DNA of 64,000 nt from Daphnia pulex. Lineage: Eukaryota > Arthropoda > Branchiopoda > Diplostraca > Daphniidae. The position numbers and the translations under genes were made by a program. Numbering within the stretch: the first letter of the stretch is position 1; each line of letters begins with the position of its first letter. Below, one piece after another: positions 50,501 to 63,500 of this stretch. The notes beneath the pieces are model-generated. The model saw only the letters and a program-made list of their open reading frames with translations, did not search any database and had not been told where the DNA came from. The stretch is taken from assembly GCF_021134715.1 (NCBI RefSeq), contig NC_060026.1, positions 13,259,001-13,323,000 on the forward strand. Direction: 5' to 3'.

Positions 50501-52024
50501 ATAGGTTCGTGTCGTTACATACAAATGGAACAAAAAAAAAATCACCAACAAATTTGGTTTCACTTGTTTTTATTTTTTAATCTTGTGATTTGTACTATTG
50601 TGAGTGGCGGGATATTTATTTATTTTTTTTTTTTTTGTGGGGATTCATTCATGAATTTAAAACTTTTTATAGCTCGGGTGTATCTTTATTTGGATTGGAC
50701 CCTTGTAAGGTAATCTTCCAAATAAGGAAACTCCAACCGTGCTTTGCATATATTTAAAAAAGCCGAAATTTTTGAATGGACATTGATTTCGTGTCAATGA
50801 ACTTCAACCGTTGCTGAAATATTGTGTCCGGCTGAGAGAGAAAAACAAACAATTGTAATCGAATTTTAATAGACGCTTAAAAGATTTAGCTGAATCCAAT
50901 GGCAGGTGTTCGTTGGCGAAATGATCAACCAAATGCTATTCACTAGGTAATAAACTGATGTGTTAAAAACGGGTGTTGATTTGATTACCTCTGAATCTCG
51001 TAAAAACTAGGTGTTTTGTGGTGGTTAATTTCTAACGGCCGGTTTATTTATTCTCGGAATCGGAGACCCGATTCGTGTCCATTTTGCACATTGAATATTT
51101 TATTAGAAACTGTAGTAGTGTAGTGGTTGTAAAATAGCCTCTTAAAAAAGTGTTGCAACAACACAACCTGTGTTACTTTCAACCGGATAATTATTGGGAT
51201 GTGTAACTTTTAATTTATCCGAGTCGTTCATCCGAAAATAGAAAAATCTTTTTGAGACTGTTGATGCGTATCGGACTTGCTCCGATGACTCATCTTCGTA
51301 AGAGATTCCTTCCGGCTCCATCACAGGTGAGGGGAGCCAGAAACTGAATACATTAAACGAAGAAAAGAAGGGCTGATGTATTTGTTTTAAACCAACCCAT
51401 CGCATACACTGAAACCGTTTCAACCGATTACGGGAATCAAGTTGTTGAGATTTGGGTGTCAAATTAAGTTAAAAAATCCTTCAAATCCATTTTGTCAATA
51501 TTCATTTTTTTTTCTCCTTTCGGAAACTGCAACAATAGCAACCCAGAGGCGATAGCTTTCATTTCGATGCCCTTTTTATTTTTACCTTTAAAATGTTTTT
51601 GTAAATCCCCCTCAAAAGCTGAATTCTCCCTAGAAACATTTGTGGAGAGGGGGGAGTTGGTGAGGGGATAAAAAGGAGACGCTCGACCGATCTCTTTGAC
51701 CAATAGGCAAGCTTGGTTCAGAGGGTTGGAAGGTTTGGCTATTGTCTGGGATGTTCACCTATACAAGTCGACTGGAGAGGGGAGACTCAAAAAACAAGTT
51801 TTTACCTACAACAGTCTCAATCAGTTCCATTAGACCAACAGGTCGTCGTCCAAGTCAAGTTGAGATTTTTTCCCCCCTACTAACGCTCGCCGAGTTTTTA
51901 AAAATTTTTTAAAATGATTAAAGTGATTATTAAGCGGATTTAGTGCGGCTGGTGTTAAGTTTGGTCGACTGAACACGGTGTCATGACAAAATTGGAATTG
52001 AAACTCTGAAATCTTCTTGTCGAC
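47546..52024. other. LARP4 3' UTR and upstream flank of the first MAP3K gene
   Basis: Long AT-rich stretch with many T and A runs and a C14 run at 48149-48162. The left part is probably a long LARP4 3' untranslated region; a possible AATAAA lies near 50950. Near 51821 a TCAGTT initiator could mark the start of the first MAP3K transcript, with a CCAAT box near 51700. One minus-strand open frame is listed separately. Confidence 0.5.
51142..51405 (-). CDS. Unrecognised minus-strand open frame, doubtful
   Basis: An ATG at 51405 opens 87 codons ending at 51142. The middle reads FWLPSPVMEPEGISYEDESS and looks less random than its surroundings. A polyadenylation signal on the same strand lies about 40 bases past the stop (51104-51099). 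No homology is recognised, no promoter is seen and it may be chance. Confidence 0.15.
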   Translation of the reverse strand: MRWVGLKQIHQPFFSSFNVFSFWLPSPVMEPEGISYEDESSEQVRYASTVSKRFFYFRMNDSDKLKVTHPNNYPVESNTGCVVATLF

Positions 52025-54847
52025 ATGGCTCAAGCGATGGATAATAATATTCATCCGAAGATGGACATTCAAATGGGCACAGCTCTGGTGGGACCCATGG
52101 AATCTCGCAACGTTCCGTCCACCATCCACGTCCGCAACCTATGCCAAAACGGAAACAACCTGTAAGTCTCAACCTACCTGTCCTCATATTTTTACACCTG
52201 TAGTGCAAAGTTTTATTTTTAGATGATTGCGATAGAGTATTTATTGGAAATGCACACAAAATTACAGTGAATTTCACTTATTTTTTGAAGGTGAGAGGGA
52301 GGGAGGTCAATGAAGAAAATAGACAAATCAGGTCGAGTATTGTGTGGGGGGTGGAATAGCCCAAGGGGTTGGAAATGTACAGGTCCAGGGAAAACTATTT
52401 CTTGCAATGTCAGCCATGTTTGTCTAGATGTGTTGTTCACTTTGTGCTACCTGGGCTCCCTTAACAATGGGTGGGCTAGGAGTCGGGGGGTAGAATTTCT
52501 ATTTTAATGGTAATAAATTGTGCCCTGTTGACATTTACTCATCCAACACCTGGGCTCCGAGAGTCGTAAAAACAAACCAAAACTTATTATGTCAATTTTT
52601 TTACCACGAATCATGATCAAGGATGGACCAGCAATATTATCCGCACAAATCGGAATCTCCAATGCCTTTGATACCGGGGCCTATCCAGACCCGAATCTGC
52701 TCATCGCCGGCGGGTCTGTCAACTGGCCGTCAACATTTATCATCCGCCGGAACCGAAGAAACTTTAACCGAATCAGAATCGTCCGGCTGGTTGGGCGGAT
52801 TATTCGGCCGCATTCGTTCAGCGTTCCGGAATTGGGACAACCATGGCAATAAAGGTATGCAAACATTTCTGCCGATTATTAATGAATGAATGAATTAGTT
52901 AAAAAAAAAATTATTCGAATAATTTAGGTGACGAGTGGGATATTCCATTCGAAGCGCTCAGTGATCTCGAGCATTTAGCATCCGGCACTCAAGGTGTCGT
53001 CTACAAAGCCCGGATGCGTAGTGAAATTGTCGCCGTCAAAAAAGTCAACGATAAGAATGAGATTGAAATTCCGGCCCTTCGTCAACTCAATCATCCAAAC
53101 ATTGTCCGCTTCAAGTAACACAATTCAAATTCCAATGTCAATCAGCTTAACAATTATTTCTATTGAAAATAATAGGGGAGCGTGTAATGAAGCGCCTAAT
53201 TATTGTTTGGTGATGGAATATTGTCCGAACGGAACGCTGTACGATTTTCTCCGGAGTGAAAACAAGTTGTCGCCCCAATTGACCTTCGACTGGGCCGTCG
53301 AGATCGCTGCCGGAATGCACTATCTCCACCAAAACAACATCATGCATCGTGACCTGAAAAGTCCAAAGTAAAATAGTAGACGGATGGGAAAAGAGTCAAG
53401 GATTCCGGAAATCACCCACATGTTTCTTATCTCTTCATCCGTATTGTTTTGTTTTCTCAGTATCTTGCTGGATGCCAACAACGTGGTGAAAATCACCGAT
53501 TTTGGCACATGCCGGACATTCACCAATCAAAGCATCTTGATGACGGTCATTGGCACGTACGCCTGGATGGCGCCCGAAGTCATTTGCAAAGGAAAAAGTG
53601 GAAAAAAAGCCGACGTTTGGTAAACAAAAATCACAAATTTCATTATTATTTTCAAGTAGTTTTCTTGAATGTAATTGGATTGACAGGTCTTATGGCGTCG
53701 TTCTGTGGGAGCTCCTGACTAGGGAGACGCCCTATCGCGACAAAAATTACGGCGCCATCCTCTACGGTGTGGGCAGCAATCAGCTGCAGCTGCATCTTCC
53801 GCCAACCCTTCCGGCGGCCTTGCTCGACTTGATGGAAAAGTGCAGGGACAAGACTGCTCGCAAACGGCCCTCGTTTTTGGAGATTCTACGCCACCTATCC
53901 GACTGTTCGGCCGAACTGGTGGACCAGGAGCCGGTAAACTACGCCAATCTCCAATTGGAGTGGAAGAAGGAGATTTGCTCCTTCGCCACCTACCGCAGCA
54001 ATCACCACTCGACCGTTTCGAGCGGCCAGGAACGGGAGACGATGGATGCCGTGTTCATCAACGAAGATAACAATCGAAACAACAACAACAACGATTACGT
54101 CGACGGTGGAAACTCTTTGGCGAATCGGCAGGCTCAAATCAAACACGTCGAAGACCTCCTAAAAGACAAGCTGATTGAGCTGGTGCAAAGTAAAGTCTAC
54201 AACGAGGTCGTCTATTACATGGACGTTCTCAAAGAAATGAAACCTAAAAACAAAGAAATGTAAATATAATGAATTATTGATCAACATGATTTATTAACAA
54301 TTTACTAAAAGATATTTTACCCATTTGCAGGAGGGCCAAACAGCGCAAACGAAGTTACAAGCGAAGTGTCGTCAGGAGTCGATCGGTGAAATCAATCAAG
54401 GAGCGATTGGAATCAGGACCAGCTCCTGGACGCCAAGAGGTCAAGGAAACGTGCCAACGGGAGGAAGAGGAGGAGACGTCGAATGAGTCCAGCTCCAGAT
54501 CAATGGGGCCCACCCAATCCAGCTGGGAGACGTGCTCCGACGAGGAAGAGGAAATGAAAAGTTCGCCCGTCTCCCTGTCTCGCAAAAGGTTCGTTTTCAT
54601 TCAGTAGGACCTTGTGTGATCTAAAAATATTTCCCTTTTTATAGACATTTATCATCCTCATTTATTATCTTCTGTTCTTTTTCAATCTCGTTTCGTGCGT
54701 ATATATAGCTTTGGGCGGAATCCAATCCGGACGCGCAAACCTTTCAGGGATCGTCCCACTTCGCTCTACTCGCGAAATTCGCTCGACGAAAATCGCCTTT
54801 CACTTGTTTCGGTCAACGAAGATGACGGAGACGTGCCGGAAGTTTGA
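52025..54847 (+). CDS. MAP3K12/13: Dual-leucine-zipper-type MAP kinase kinase kinase, tandem copy 1
   Basis: Mixed-lineage MAP3K that feeds JNK/p38 stress signalling; fly homologue wallenda. Exons: 52025-52161, 52622-52854, 52928-53114, 53176-53367, 53461-53619, 53687-54259, 54331-54588, 54709-54847; 625 residues. It starts MAQAMD, like copy 2. The pre-kinase motif SGWLGGLFGRIRSAF matches vertebrate DLK. The kinase domain has VAVKKV, HRDLKSPN, DFGTC and APE, so catalysis is probably intact. The glycine loop is ASGTQG, with Ala for the first Gly. The helical segment after the kinase and the basic KQRKRSYKR follow. Compared with copy 2 it lacks the long 896-base exon, so the C-terminal tail is much shorter, and the kinase is more divergent. 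Confidence 0.93.
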
Positions 54848-57800
54848 ATTTTGGTTTTTATTTTTTATTTTTTAAAGTAATCCTATTATGCAAAACGTGA
54901 CGCTGACATTTCTATTTGGAGGGGGAGGGGGGAGATGTACAGTTATTAACGCGTGATGCGCGTTGGTGGCTAATATTCACGTGGAACCAGTTTCTATAAT
55001 ATCTTCGTTGATATATTCTAACTGTTTATTTTTCCAGAAAAATGTTTGATTCCGGTTTTTTTTAGTGTGCTAAAAGAATATGTTTCTTTGTGAGGTGTTG
55101 CTCAAGGCGTTGGTTAATTTTATTTTTTAAAATTATTTGACTACTTTATTTTTTGAATTTCAATGAGTTGCATCATTCTTTTAATTCATTTCCTTTTTTA
55201 TTATTATTTCGTATTATTATTATGCCCTTCCTAAATCGTAATTCGAGCCAACTTCGTCTGCATTGCCATGTCTTCGCCAACCATATTTGCCATATCTCAA
55301 ATGCGCCATAACTTAAACTTTCAAAAGAAATACAACGACGTTATCTTTTATACTATACAACGTCCTCATCGAACCCGCTGTTACAAAACTTAAAATACTT
55401 GTGCGCAGTTTTAATTTTTTGTTATCGATCCTGCCAACCTGAGATATCAAACGCAAGTAGGTGGGAAGCAGTATTACAAGAGCTCAGCCGAAATCTAGAT
55501 TGTCTGCGAGAAAACTTAATTACGCAATCCATCTTTTCTTTTTTTTTCTTCGAAACAACATCAGGAGATCTAGATAAGGAAACGGGCAAGGTGCCAACAA
55601 GCCTCTCGCCGCACACCAACCACCGTGATACACACCGTAGTATATATTGAATGAAACCTTGGGAGTCTGGGGCGTGAAATGAAAAGAAAGAAAAGATATA
55701 GAATAAATCCAGACACCCAAAAATATTTAGGACAACAACAGCAACAACAAAACTGCTTATGTTTTTACTATATGTTGTTGCTGGTGTGCGGCGTAACGAA
55801 TCCATCATATTCAGCCAGTCTCCCCTACACATGAAAGTCAATGAAACAGGTATATATATGCTGTGCAGTTGTTGTTATCCCGAGTATTGATCAAATAAAT
55901 ATATCTGATCGAGACACATGAATAATGCATGGCCAATGTCGGACAAGGCGTTTGCTTTTCGCAAAAAGGATATATATTTCGAATGTGTTTAGCCACCAAA
56001 TTTGGCGCTTAAAAAAACTTTCTAATTAATAAAAAAATAAATAAATGTAAATAAATTTGAGATTTTATTTCTGGACGTTCTAGATCAATATCTTTTTGTT
56101 TGACCTCTATTGAATTTATTCCGTTCGATTTAAGTTTGACGCGGTCACAGATGTTGGCTCTCGCAAAATGGCCGTGTAGATATATATACATTAGGAAACC
56201 GCCATCCGGATGCGAAACTTTGTTTGTTATATATTTTCTTAGATGCAAGTGTTCACGCTGCTTTTCCTTGAAAATGGCACACATATATAACACACACACA
56301 CACACAGGCAGAGGAGAAGGTCACCTGTATTAACTTGCGTGTACACGCGTGAAGGGAGAATTTTTATTTATTTGGAAAACCGCAGAAACCAGGTGAATCG
56401 TGAAGGAAAATTTTAACGCTATACATTGCTGGCTATTGCTAGCTACCTGGTACAGTATATATGGATATTATCATGGTCATTCCAGGAATCGGAAGCCTCA
56501 TTAAAAACGATCGTTTTCTCGACTTCTCTGGAACTCGTTGGCTGCTGCTGTTGCTGCTGCTTTTACAACAAAATAATCGATATTGCGATAATAATAACTG
56601 CTAATTGAGTTTTTCGGACGTAAAGTGTAGATAGAAATAGAAGGTTTGTGTGTGTGTGTGTGTGAAAAACCGCATTGTAGTAGAATTTGTTTTAATTGAG
56701 TTTCTACCGGGAAGATTTTCTCTTAGAGCGTCTCTTTGCGTGGGTTGTATAATGCACCTGGATGACTCATGCAACTTCCTATAGACTGGTATATACGCTC
56801 CAGGCGAAATAGAGAGCGAAGGGGGGGAAGGTGGACACATACCTTATGGAGAAGGGTCCCCTTCAAACAGGTACAACAAATTTCTCATTTTATCCACCCT
56901 TCTTCACTTAACCTTGATAGTTGTATGTATATACCTTCCTCATTTTTCTTATTGTTATCAATGTTTCAACGAGCGCGTCTCGTATATCTATTTCGAAAAT
57001 AACATTTTCCAACCTGTCAAGCGATTTCTTCCACTCCGGCCCGTTATCTTTTTTTTTTCAAACGTCATCGCCCCAATTGGGGGATTCTGAGGTTCCAGCG
57101 AAATCCTTGAATCCAAAGAAAAATCTTTTCTCTCCACCCTTTTCATATATTTCTGTGAATAAATAGAACGAATGGATAATGTATAGATGTGAATTCACTC
57201 GTCGCCAGTTACCATAACCATTCGAAATCCTTGGGCGGTGTATAGTACAACACCACACAACAACAACAACAATCTTTAGAAAGAAAAAAAAAGAACTCGT
57301 TAACCGAGACAACATGTAGAGAGTTGTTGTTGTGTGTAAATCATTTGAATTCTCAATGTCAAACTGACATTGGCGACCTGGATTTATTCCATCCATCCGT
57401 CTGTTTATTTTTAAAAAATAATAAAATACAATTTTTAAAAGAGGATAAAGAAACTGGACATTAACCTCCAGACGGATGGAGCCGGATTTAGGAGGGGGGA
57501 TTCTGCATTTCTTATTTGATATTTAAAAAAGAAATTTTTATTTTTTTCAAAGAAATGACAGGGTCTTTCACCCCCAGCAAACAATAAAACAAAAAAAAGT
57601 TCACCCTCCCTCCTTTGACGTACGTACACACCTCTCTTATTATTTTACCTTGGAGAAGAAAGAAAAAGAAAAATAGAATTTGAAACAAATGGAGGGCATC
57701 TGCGTAAGTACTTTCAGTCTGGACCAATCAGCGATCGGACACAGCAAATTCATGATCCCTGTGTTTTGACGTCATCAACACCATTCAATTGATAAGAAAA

Positions 57801-57874
57801 ACAATATGGCTTGTGTGGGTGTAGAGATATATACATGTTTTATCTTTTTCCGAATGTGGAATGTCTCAATAAAA
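54848..57874. other. Intergenic region between the two MAP3K copies
   Basis: Begins with the 3' untranslated region of copy 1; an AATAAA lies at about 55894. The rest is AT-rich with TATA-like and CA/GT repeats ((TG)9 at 56647-56664). No coding exon could be supported. Confidence 0.55.
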
Positions 57875-57905
57875 TATAAGAGCTGAGCTCTATAGACTAT
57901 CAGCC
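57875..57905 (+). promoter_or_regulatory. Likely core promoter of MAP3K copy 2
   Basis: TATAAG at 57875-57880 lies about 27 bases before a TCAG initiator at 57900, a normal spacing. Between them AGAGCTGAGCTCT is a palindrome. The start would give a roughly 1-kb 5' untranslated leader before the ATG at 58909, or an intervening intron. Confidence 0.45.
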
Positions 57906-58908
57906 AGTTTGTGAAACCACTTCGTGAATCGTAATTATCCACTTTTTTGTGTCTGTGCTGGCGACAGTGTTTTATTTACAGTGCAGTGTCGACCGGTTTT
58001 TTTTTAAATTTATCTCATCCACCATCCGCTCACTTTTCCTGTGCAGTTTTTTTCCCATTATTATTATTATTTTATTTTTTTACCTGACCACCACGTCGAA
58101 CGAATTAAAAAATAAAAGTGGGAGGAGCTATCGGGGGGTGGTGGCTAAAAGGTGTAGTAGTAGTACGCAGCAAGTGTGGAGTGGGAAAAGGCCTGGACTC
58201 TGGTTATTAGTCTGCTGCACGTTGGCCAGTCAAGTCGTGTCGAAAACTCGCTGTTGTGTGTGTCGTTCAAAGTTTGAAACAAGAAAAATAACCCAGCGCG
58301 TGTGTGAGTGGAATTTGAAACCAATCAAATTTCGCTCTAGTGACAACAAGCGAATAGAAAAACACGGACGAATCGGATTTTTGTTAATTATTTTCTTCCA
58401 CGGAAATAAAAAAAAAAAAAATTCGTGCGTGTGTGACGCAAGATTTTGTTTTGTGTGTGTGCTATTTTTCGCCGGTGAACTTTTTGTTTCGGTTATCTTT
58501 CGACAAGATAACGGTATATAATCCCAGCGATAACCAGAGATAAATACATTCGATTGCTGGCCATGTCTTGATGAAAATTTCGAGACATTTTCTCCCGAAC
58601 CCATAATAAGAAAAATAAGAAAGAGAGAGAAGAAAAGTGTGTATAGCAAATCGAATGCATCATCGCCGCCGTCAGCGCTCTCTGCCGGCTACTCCGCCGT
58701 ATTGATCGGTCGGTCCTCCCGTCCATTTTCCCCCCTACGGCGGCCATTCAAAAAGGAGCCCCTTGGCGACTGCGCGCACAGCCTCTACTCGACCGTGGAA
58801 CATGGTATACAACACAGACTCTTTAATCCGCCAGCAATAAGGAAAAAAGATACAAACCCCCGTGTGAAGTGAAAACGAAGGAAAGAAAAAATATTTTTTC
58901 CAGCCGTC

Positions 58909-61900
58909 ATGGCTCAAGCGATGGATCTCAATTCGAATAACGTGACGGCGGAATTAACTCCAGTGGCGGCGCTGGAATCTCGCAACGCTCCATCGGCCAT
59001 CCACGTCCGAAACCTGTGCCACAACAACAGCAGCAGCAGCCCCACCAATGCCAATCTCCAGTAAGTTTTGTGTCTTATTCCAAAAAAAATATGAAATTAT
59101 CATTCGTCCTAATAATTTTCTCTGCCGAAAAGAAATTGAAACAACTGCGTTGACACTTGACATCATCGCCATTCTAATAAAACACACATATAGATAGATA
59201 GAGGGTCACGTGATGGACGCATTCCTATCCTAATGCAAATACAGCAGATGGTATCACATAGTTTGACATCAACAGACACACACACACTGCTGCTGCTGCC
59301 CACCTGTATTCTATTTTCTACATTGAAAAGAATAGAAAGGGGGGTGTGTGTTATATAGGAATCTGCGAGTCAATATGTATAGCGGGAGGGAGAGAGGCTT
59401 TTAACAGCGCTAAACGGCCAACAGTGGCGGCAGTCGTCGTTCACTTTTGGTTGTCACCAGTTCGTATTGAGTTCGCCATGTTGCTGATTTGTTGCGGCAG
59501 GAAAAGTCTTTCAGACGGGAGCACTTCCGGCTCATCCAACAACGCGGAACACCTAGTTCACGACAGCAGGTTCTAGCTAATAAGCGCCTATAGTTTTTTT
59601 TTTCCTTTTTCTTAGTAAAAACCCCAAAAATTCCTTTTCTCTTTTTACTTTGACGGGGAAATTCCTGTCGCCTTGAGCGATTTCAGAACAGAAAGAGAGC
59701 GTGTCCAAGTTCGTTCATATTTTTCCACCACCGAATATAAAAATCGAATTGCGAAATTAACCGTCCCGTCCAAGGTTAATTGGTGTATTGACTACACGAC
59801 GAATTTTGTTTTGCATAGAAATTTAAAAAAAAATGGAGGCCAAGTAAACGACCGCTGGCAAAAGTTTGAAACATCGAAAAAAAGGGCCAGTTGAGTGGCC
59901 CAGTTGGTGTGACGTCGTCGCACAAAACAATTACTGACTTGGAAGCGAAAATATAAAAATCCCCAACGTGCAGACAGACGCACACGCCCAGTTGTGTATA
60001 GGTGAACGACTGCGTGTTTTTCCCCCAAACGGTTAACGTTCCCTTTTTTTTTAAATTTTCCCGAGGCCGAAAAATAAGTTTGGCGAAAAAAGGGAAAGGA
60101 ATGATTTCGTAATAGTTTATGGTCATATACTAAATACACACCTTCTGGTTTTTATTTGTACAATGTCTCAATTGGTATTGACACTTGTCCAGGGTTTTCC
60201 CGTGACAATGTGTGTGACGTATAGTAGTACTTAATTGGTTAATGATTGGCGGAATTTGGTTTTTTTAAAAAAGGATGGCCTATCACACTTCGGCGGGAGT
60301 TTCAAATGCAACAATTCCGGCACCTATACAGACGCAAGTTTGTTCGTCGCCAGCCGGGCCGTCGGGTCAACAGAATTTGGCCGTCGTGACAGCCGCCGCC
60401 CATGATTTGACCGATTCACGCAGTGGATGGTTGGATGGCATTTTCGGCTGCTTCCGGCCCGTTTTTTGGAATTTGACAGCCAAAGCCAACAAAGGTAGAT
60501 AATTATTATTGTTCAAAATGTGTGCCCATTTCGAAATATAGTTTGGTTGGTTTACCTGACAACATTTGAACGTATTAGACGAATGGGAGATTCCGTCTGA
60601 AGCGCTCCGTGAACTTGAATGGTTGGCATCCGGAGCTCAAGGTGCTGTTTACAAATGCCGGATGCGTAATGAGATCGTGGCCGTCAAACGGGTCAAAGAT
60701 AAAAGAGAAGCCGATATCCGGCATCTCCGTCAACTGCACCATCCCAACATTATCCGCTTCAAGTAAATAAAGAGAAAATTTCCCCGTTATTATTATTAAT
60801 TCCGGAATTTCTTGATAATCAATTTGTTTTATTCTTTTCAGGGGAGCGTGTACACAAGCGCCGAATTATTGTTTGGTGATGGAATATTGTCCAAACGGAA
60901 CGTTGTACAATTTCTTACGCAACGACGAGAATAAATTGTCGCCCAGGCTGACCGTTGACTGGGCCGTTCAAATCGCTTCCGGAATGCACTACCTCCATCA
61001 ACACAAAATCATCCACCGTGACCTGAAAAGTCCCAAGTACGTTTACATTATCTTTTTTTAAATCTACAATTCCGGCTAAAATTTTTTAATTTCATTATCT
61101 TTTAGTGTTCTACTAGCCGAGAACAATGTGGTTAAAATCAGCGATTTCGGCACGTGCCGGACGTGGAACGAAATCAGCGTCGAAATGTCCTTTATAGGAA
61201 CATACGCCTGGATGGCGCCGGAAGTCATCCGCAAAGAACTCTGCTCTGAAAAGATGGATGTTTGGTAAGTTATTCTAATTATTTTAAAAAATTAATGAAA
61301 TTAAAATTAACTGGAACATTTATTGGAATTGAAGGTCTTATGGCGTGGTTCTATGGGAATTGCTGACCAGTGAAAGTCCTTATCGTGACATTGATCAAGC
61401 TGCCATCATTTACGGCGTGGGCACCAACCGACTTCACTTGCCTCTTCCGCCTTCGGTTCCGGCGGGTTTCCTCCTCCTGATGCGGATGTGCTGGGACCCG
61501 AAACCGCGAAACCGGCCGTCGTTTTCTTCCATTTTGCTCCATCTGTCGATCGCTTCTGCCGATCTGGTGACTCAGGAACCGGAACACTACGCCGCCCAGC
61601 AATTCCAGTGGAAGAAGGAGGTGCGCTCTTGTCTCAAGAGCATCGGCCATTCCGCTTCGGCGGCTTCCAGCACTTGCAGCGCCACCACCCGCAGGGATCA
61701 TCGCCGCCACCGCCAAGGCTCGTCTTCGGTGGATTCTTCCAACGACAACCTCAATCAAAACAACAACAACAACAGCAACAGTAGCAGCAGCGATAATAGC
61801 CGGCCACCGCAACAGCAGCGATTCGACGATTCCGGCGGCGACGATCAGCTGTTGAGGCGGCTGGCCGAAATGAAACACGTCAATGACATCCGCGCCCTCT

Positions 61901-63500
61901 ACGAGGAGAAACTCGAACGAGTCAACTGCCTCTACGCCGAAGTGGCTTCCCTCAAAGCGATCCTGGAGGAACAAGCGAGAAACAAACCAAAGTAAAATTT
62001 AATCTTATCCTAATTCTATGAATTGATTAACTGGATGAATTCCATTTTTAAGGAGAGAGAAGACACGCAAGAGGAGCTACAAGAGGTGTCTGGTCCGACC
62101 GATTCAGGATCGGTTGATTGGAGCCAAACGATCGTATTCGACGTGTGTGGATAATAAGCCGCGCTCGGCCGTTTTCCTGGAAGTGGAGGAGAATTCCGTT
62201 CAGCCCGTCACGGTTTTGCGGCCGCTGCCCGGCAGCCAGTACCAACCGTCACCGCAGTTGGTCAGCAGCACCAAACGGCGCTCGTGTCGCGTCAAAGTTC
62301 TGTCGCATTCCCAGTCACTACACCGGCGATCCTGGAGCGTCGGAGGATCCAACGTCCACCAGACGATGATGAGACGGAGTGAGTCGCACCTCCGTCGGCT
62401 GGAACACATTTCCGAAAAGACGTCGACGCCGCCGGCGGCCCAGGAACGGGATTCACGGCCGCTGTCCTCATCTTCATCCTCTTCCCGTTCGTCTTCCGAT
62501 CGCCGGAATTCGGCCGCTCTGGTCGACGCCGAGACGCAGACGATAGTCGAAGACGAGCTGGCGGAAGAGCCAACTTGTGTCGTTCGATCCGGCAGCCGGA
62601 GGAGTAAAGGCGACGGCCTGGAATCGCCCGCCATGATCCGTCTGAAACAAACGGGTGAAGAATCGAGCGACAGTGAACCGGAAGTCATCCAGGAAATTGA
62701 GGAGGAAACTTACAGATGGGAAAGGAAGCGCGGGCGAGCCAGCGGAAGTAGCCAACATCTTTCGCTGTGCGAATCGTCCAGTCAGAGTTTGAACGAGCCT
62801 CGCCAGCTGCAACATTTCGGTATCGGCAGGAGATACACGGTCGATATGAGCCAATACAAGTACAACGACGCTTGGACTCAACGAATCCAGCAGCCGTCCG
62901 TATTATTGGACGATGAAACTCATCATCGGTCAGCCCAGCCGGACAAAGGTACTATAACAACATTTGATTTGGTCAATTAAAATCAATTTTTAAATCACTT
63001 AATTTTGATATGATCAGCAAGCACATTGCCGGCCCGGATGAACGCCCTGACTCTCTCACGACATTCCAGTTGGGAAACGTGTTCCGAACAGGAGGAATCT
63101 AGTCTTCCGGCGACCCAAAATGACGGCAGCCTCCGTCGTCGGAGGTTTGTTCTTTAATAAGAAATCAACGTTTAAGTGGTTATTTTAAAGTTAAATGGTC
63201 ATTGTTTTTTTAAAAAATAGTTTGGGACGAAATCCGATTCGTTCACGCAAGTCTTTCAAGGATCGCCCCACTTCCGTCTACTCTGGTAAATCATCCGGTT
63301 CCGTCGAAGAGAATCCCTCTTCGCTTCCAGTTGGCGAATTCCAGTCGGACGGCGGGTTCTATTACGATCTGGACGGCAACGTTCAATCGGAAGAACACGA
63401 TACGACGCTAATGGATTCGTGCGGAAATATTCCGGCCGTCAGACAACAAGAGATTTCACGTCTCGATCTGGCCGGCGACCATTCGCATTCCTTCGCCTGA
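58909..63500 (+). CDS. MAP3K12/13: Dual-leucine-zipper-type MAP kinase kinase kinase, tandem copy 2
   Basis: Full-length-like member of the same family. Exons: 58909-59060, 60274-60494, 60579-60762, 60842-61036, 61106-61264, 61335-61991, 62053-62948, 63018-63144, 63221-63500; 956 residues. The pre-kinase motif [15 protein letters not shown] closely matches vertebrate DLK. The kinase (about residues 133-370) shows [40 protein letters not shown] and RPSF. The loop reads ASGAQG, again with Ala for the first Gly. After an Asn/Ser-rich stretch a coiled coil ([20 protein letters not shown]) represents the zipper region. The long tail ends [15 protein letters not shown] and further acidic sequence. 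The SDGLSD hexapeptide of worm DLK-1 and vertebrate LZK was not seen. It is closer to the family consensus than copy 1 and is probably the ancestral-role copy. Confidence 0.94.
59478..59569 (+). other. MAP3K12/13: Possible alternative first exon of MAP3K copy 2
   Basis: An ATG at 59478 opens 30 codons plus two bases ([18 protein letters not shown] and onward), ending CAG|GTTCTA in phase 2, the phase needed to join the 60274 exon. It lies in the first coding intron. The donor is weak; unspliced, the frame stops after one more residue. Confidence 0.3.
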
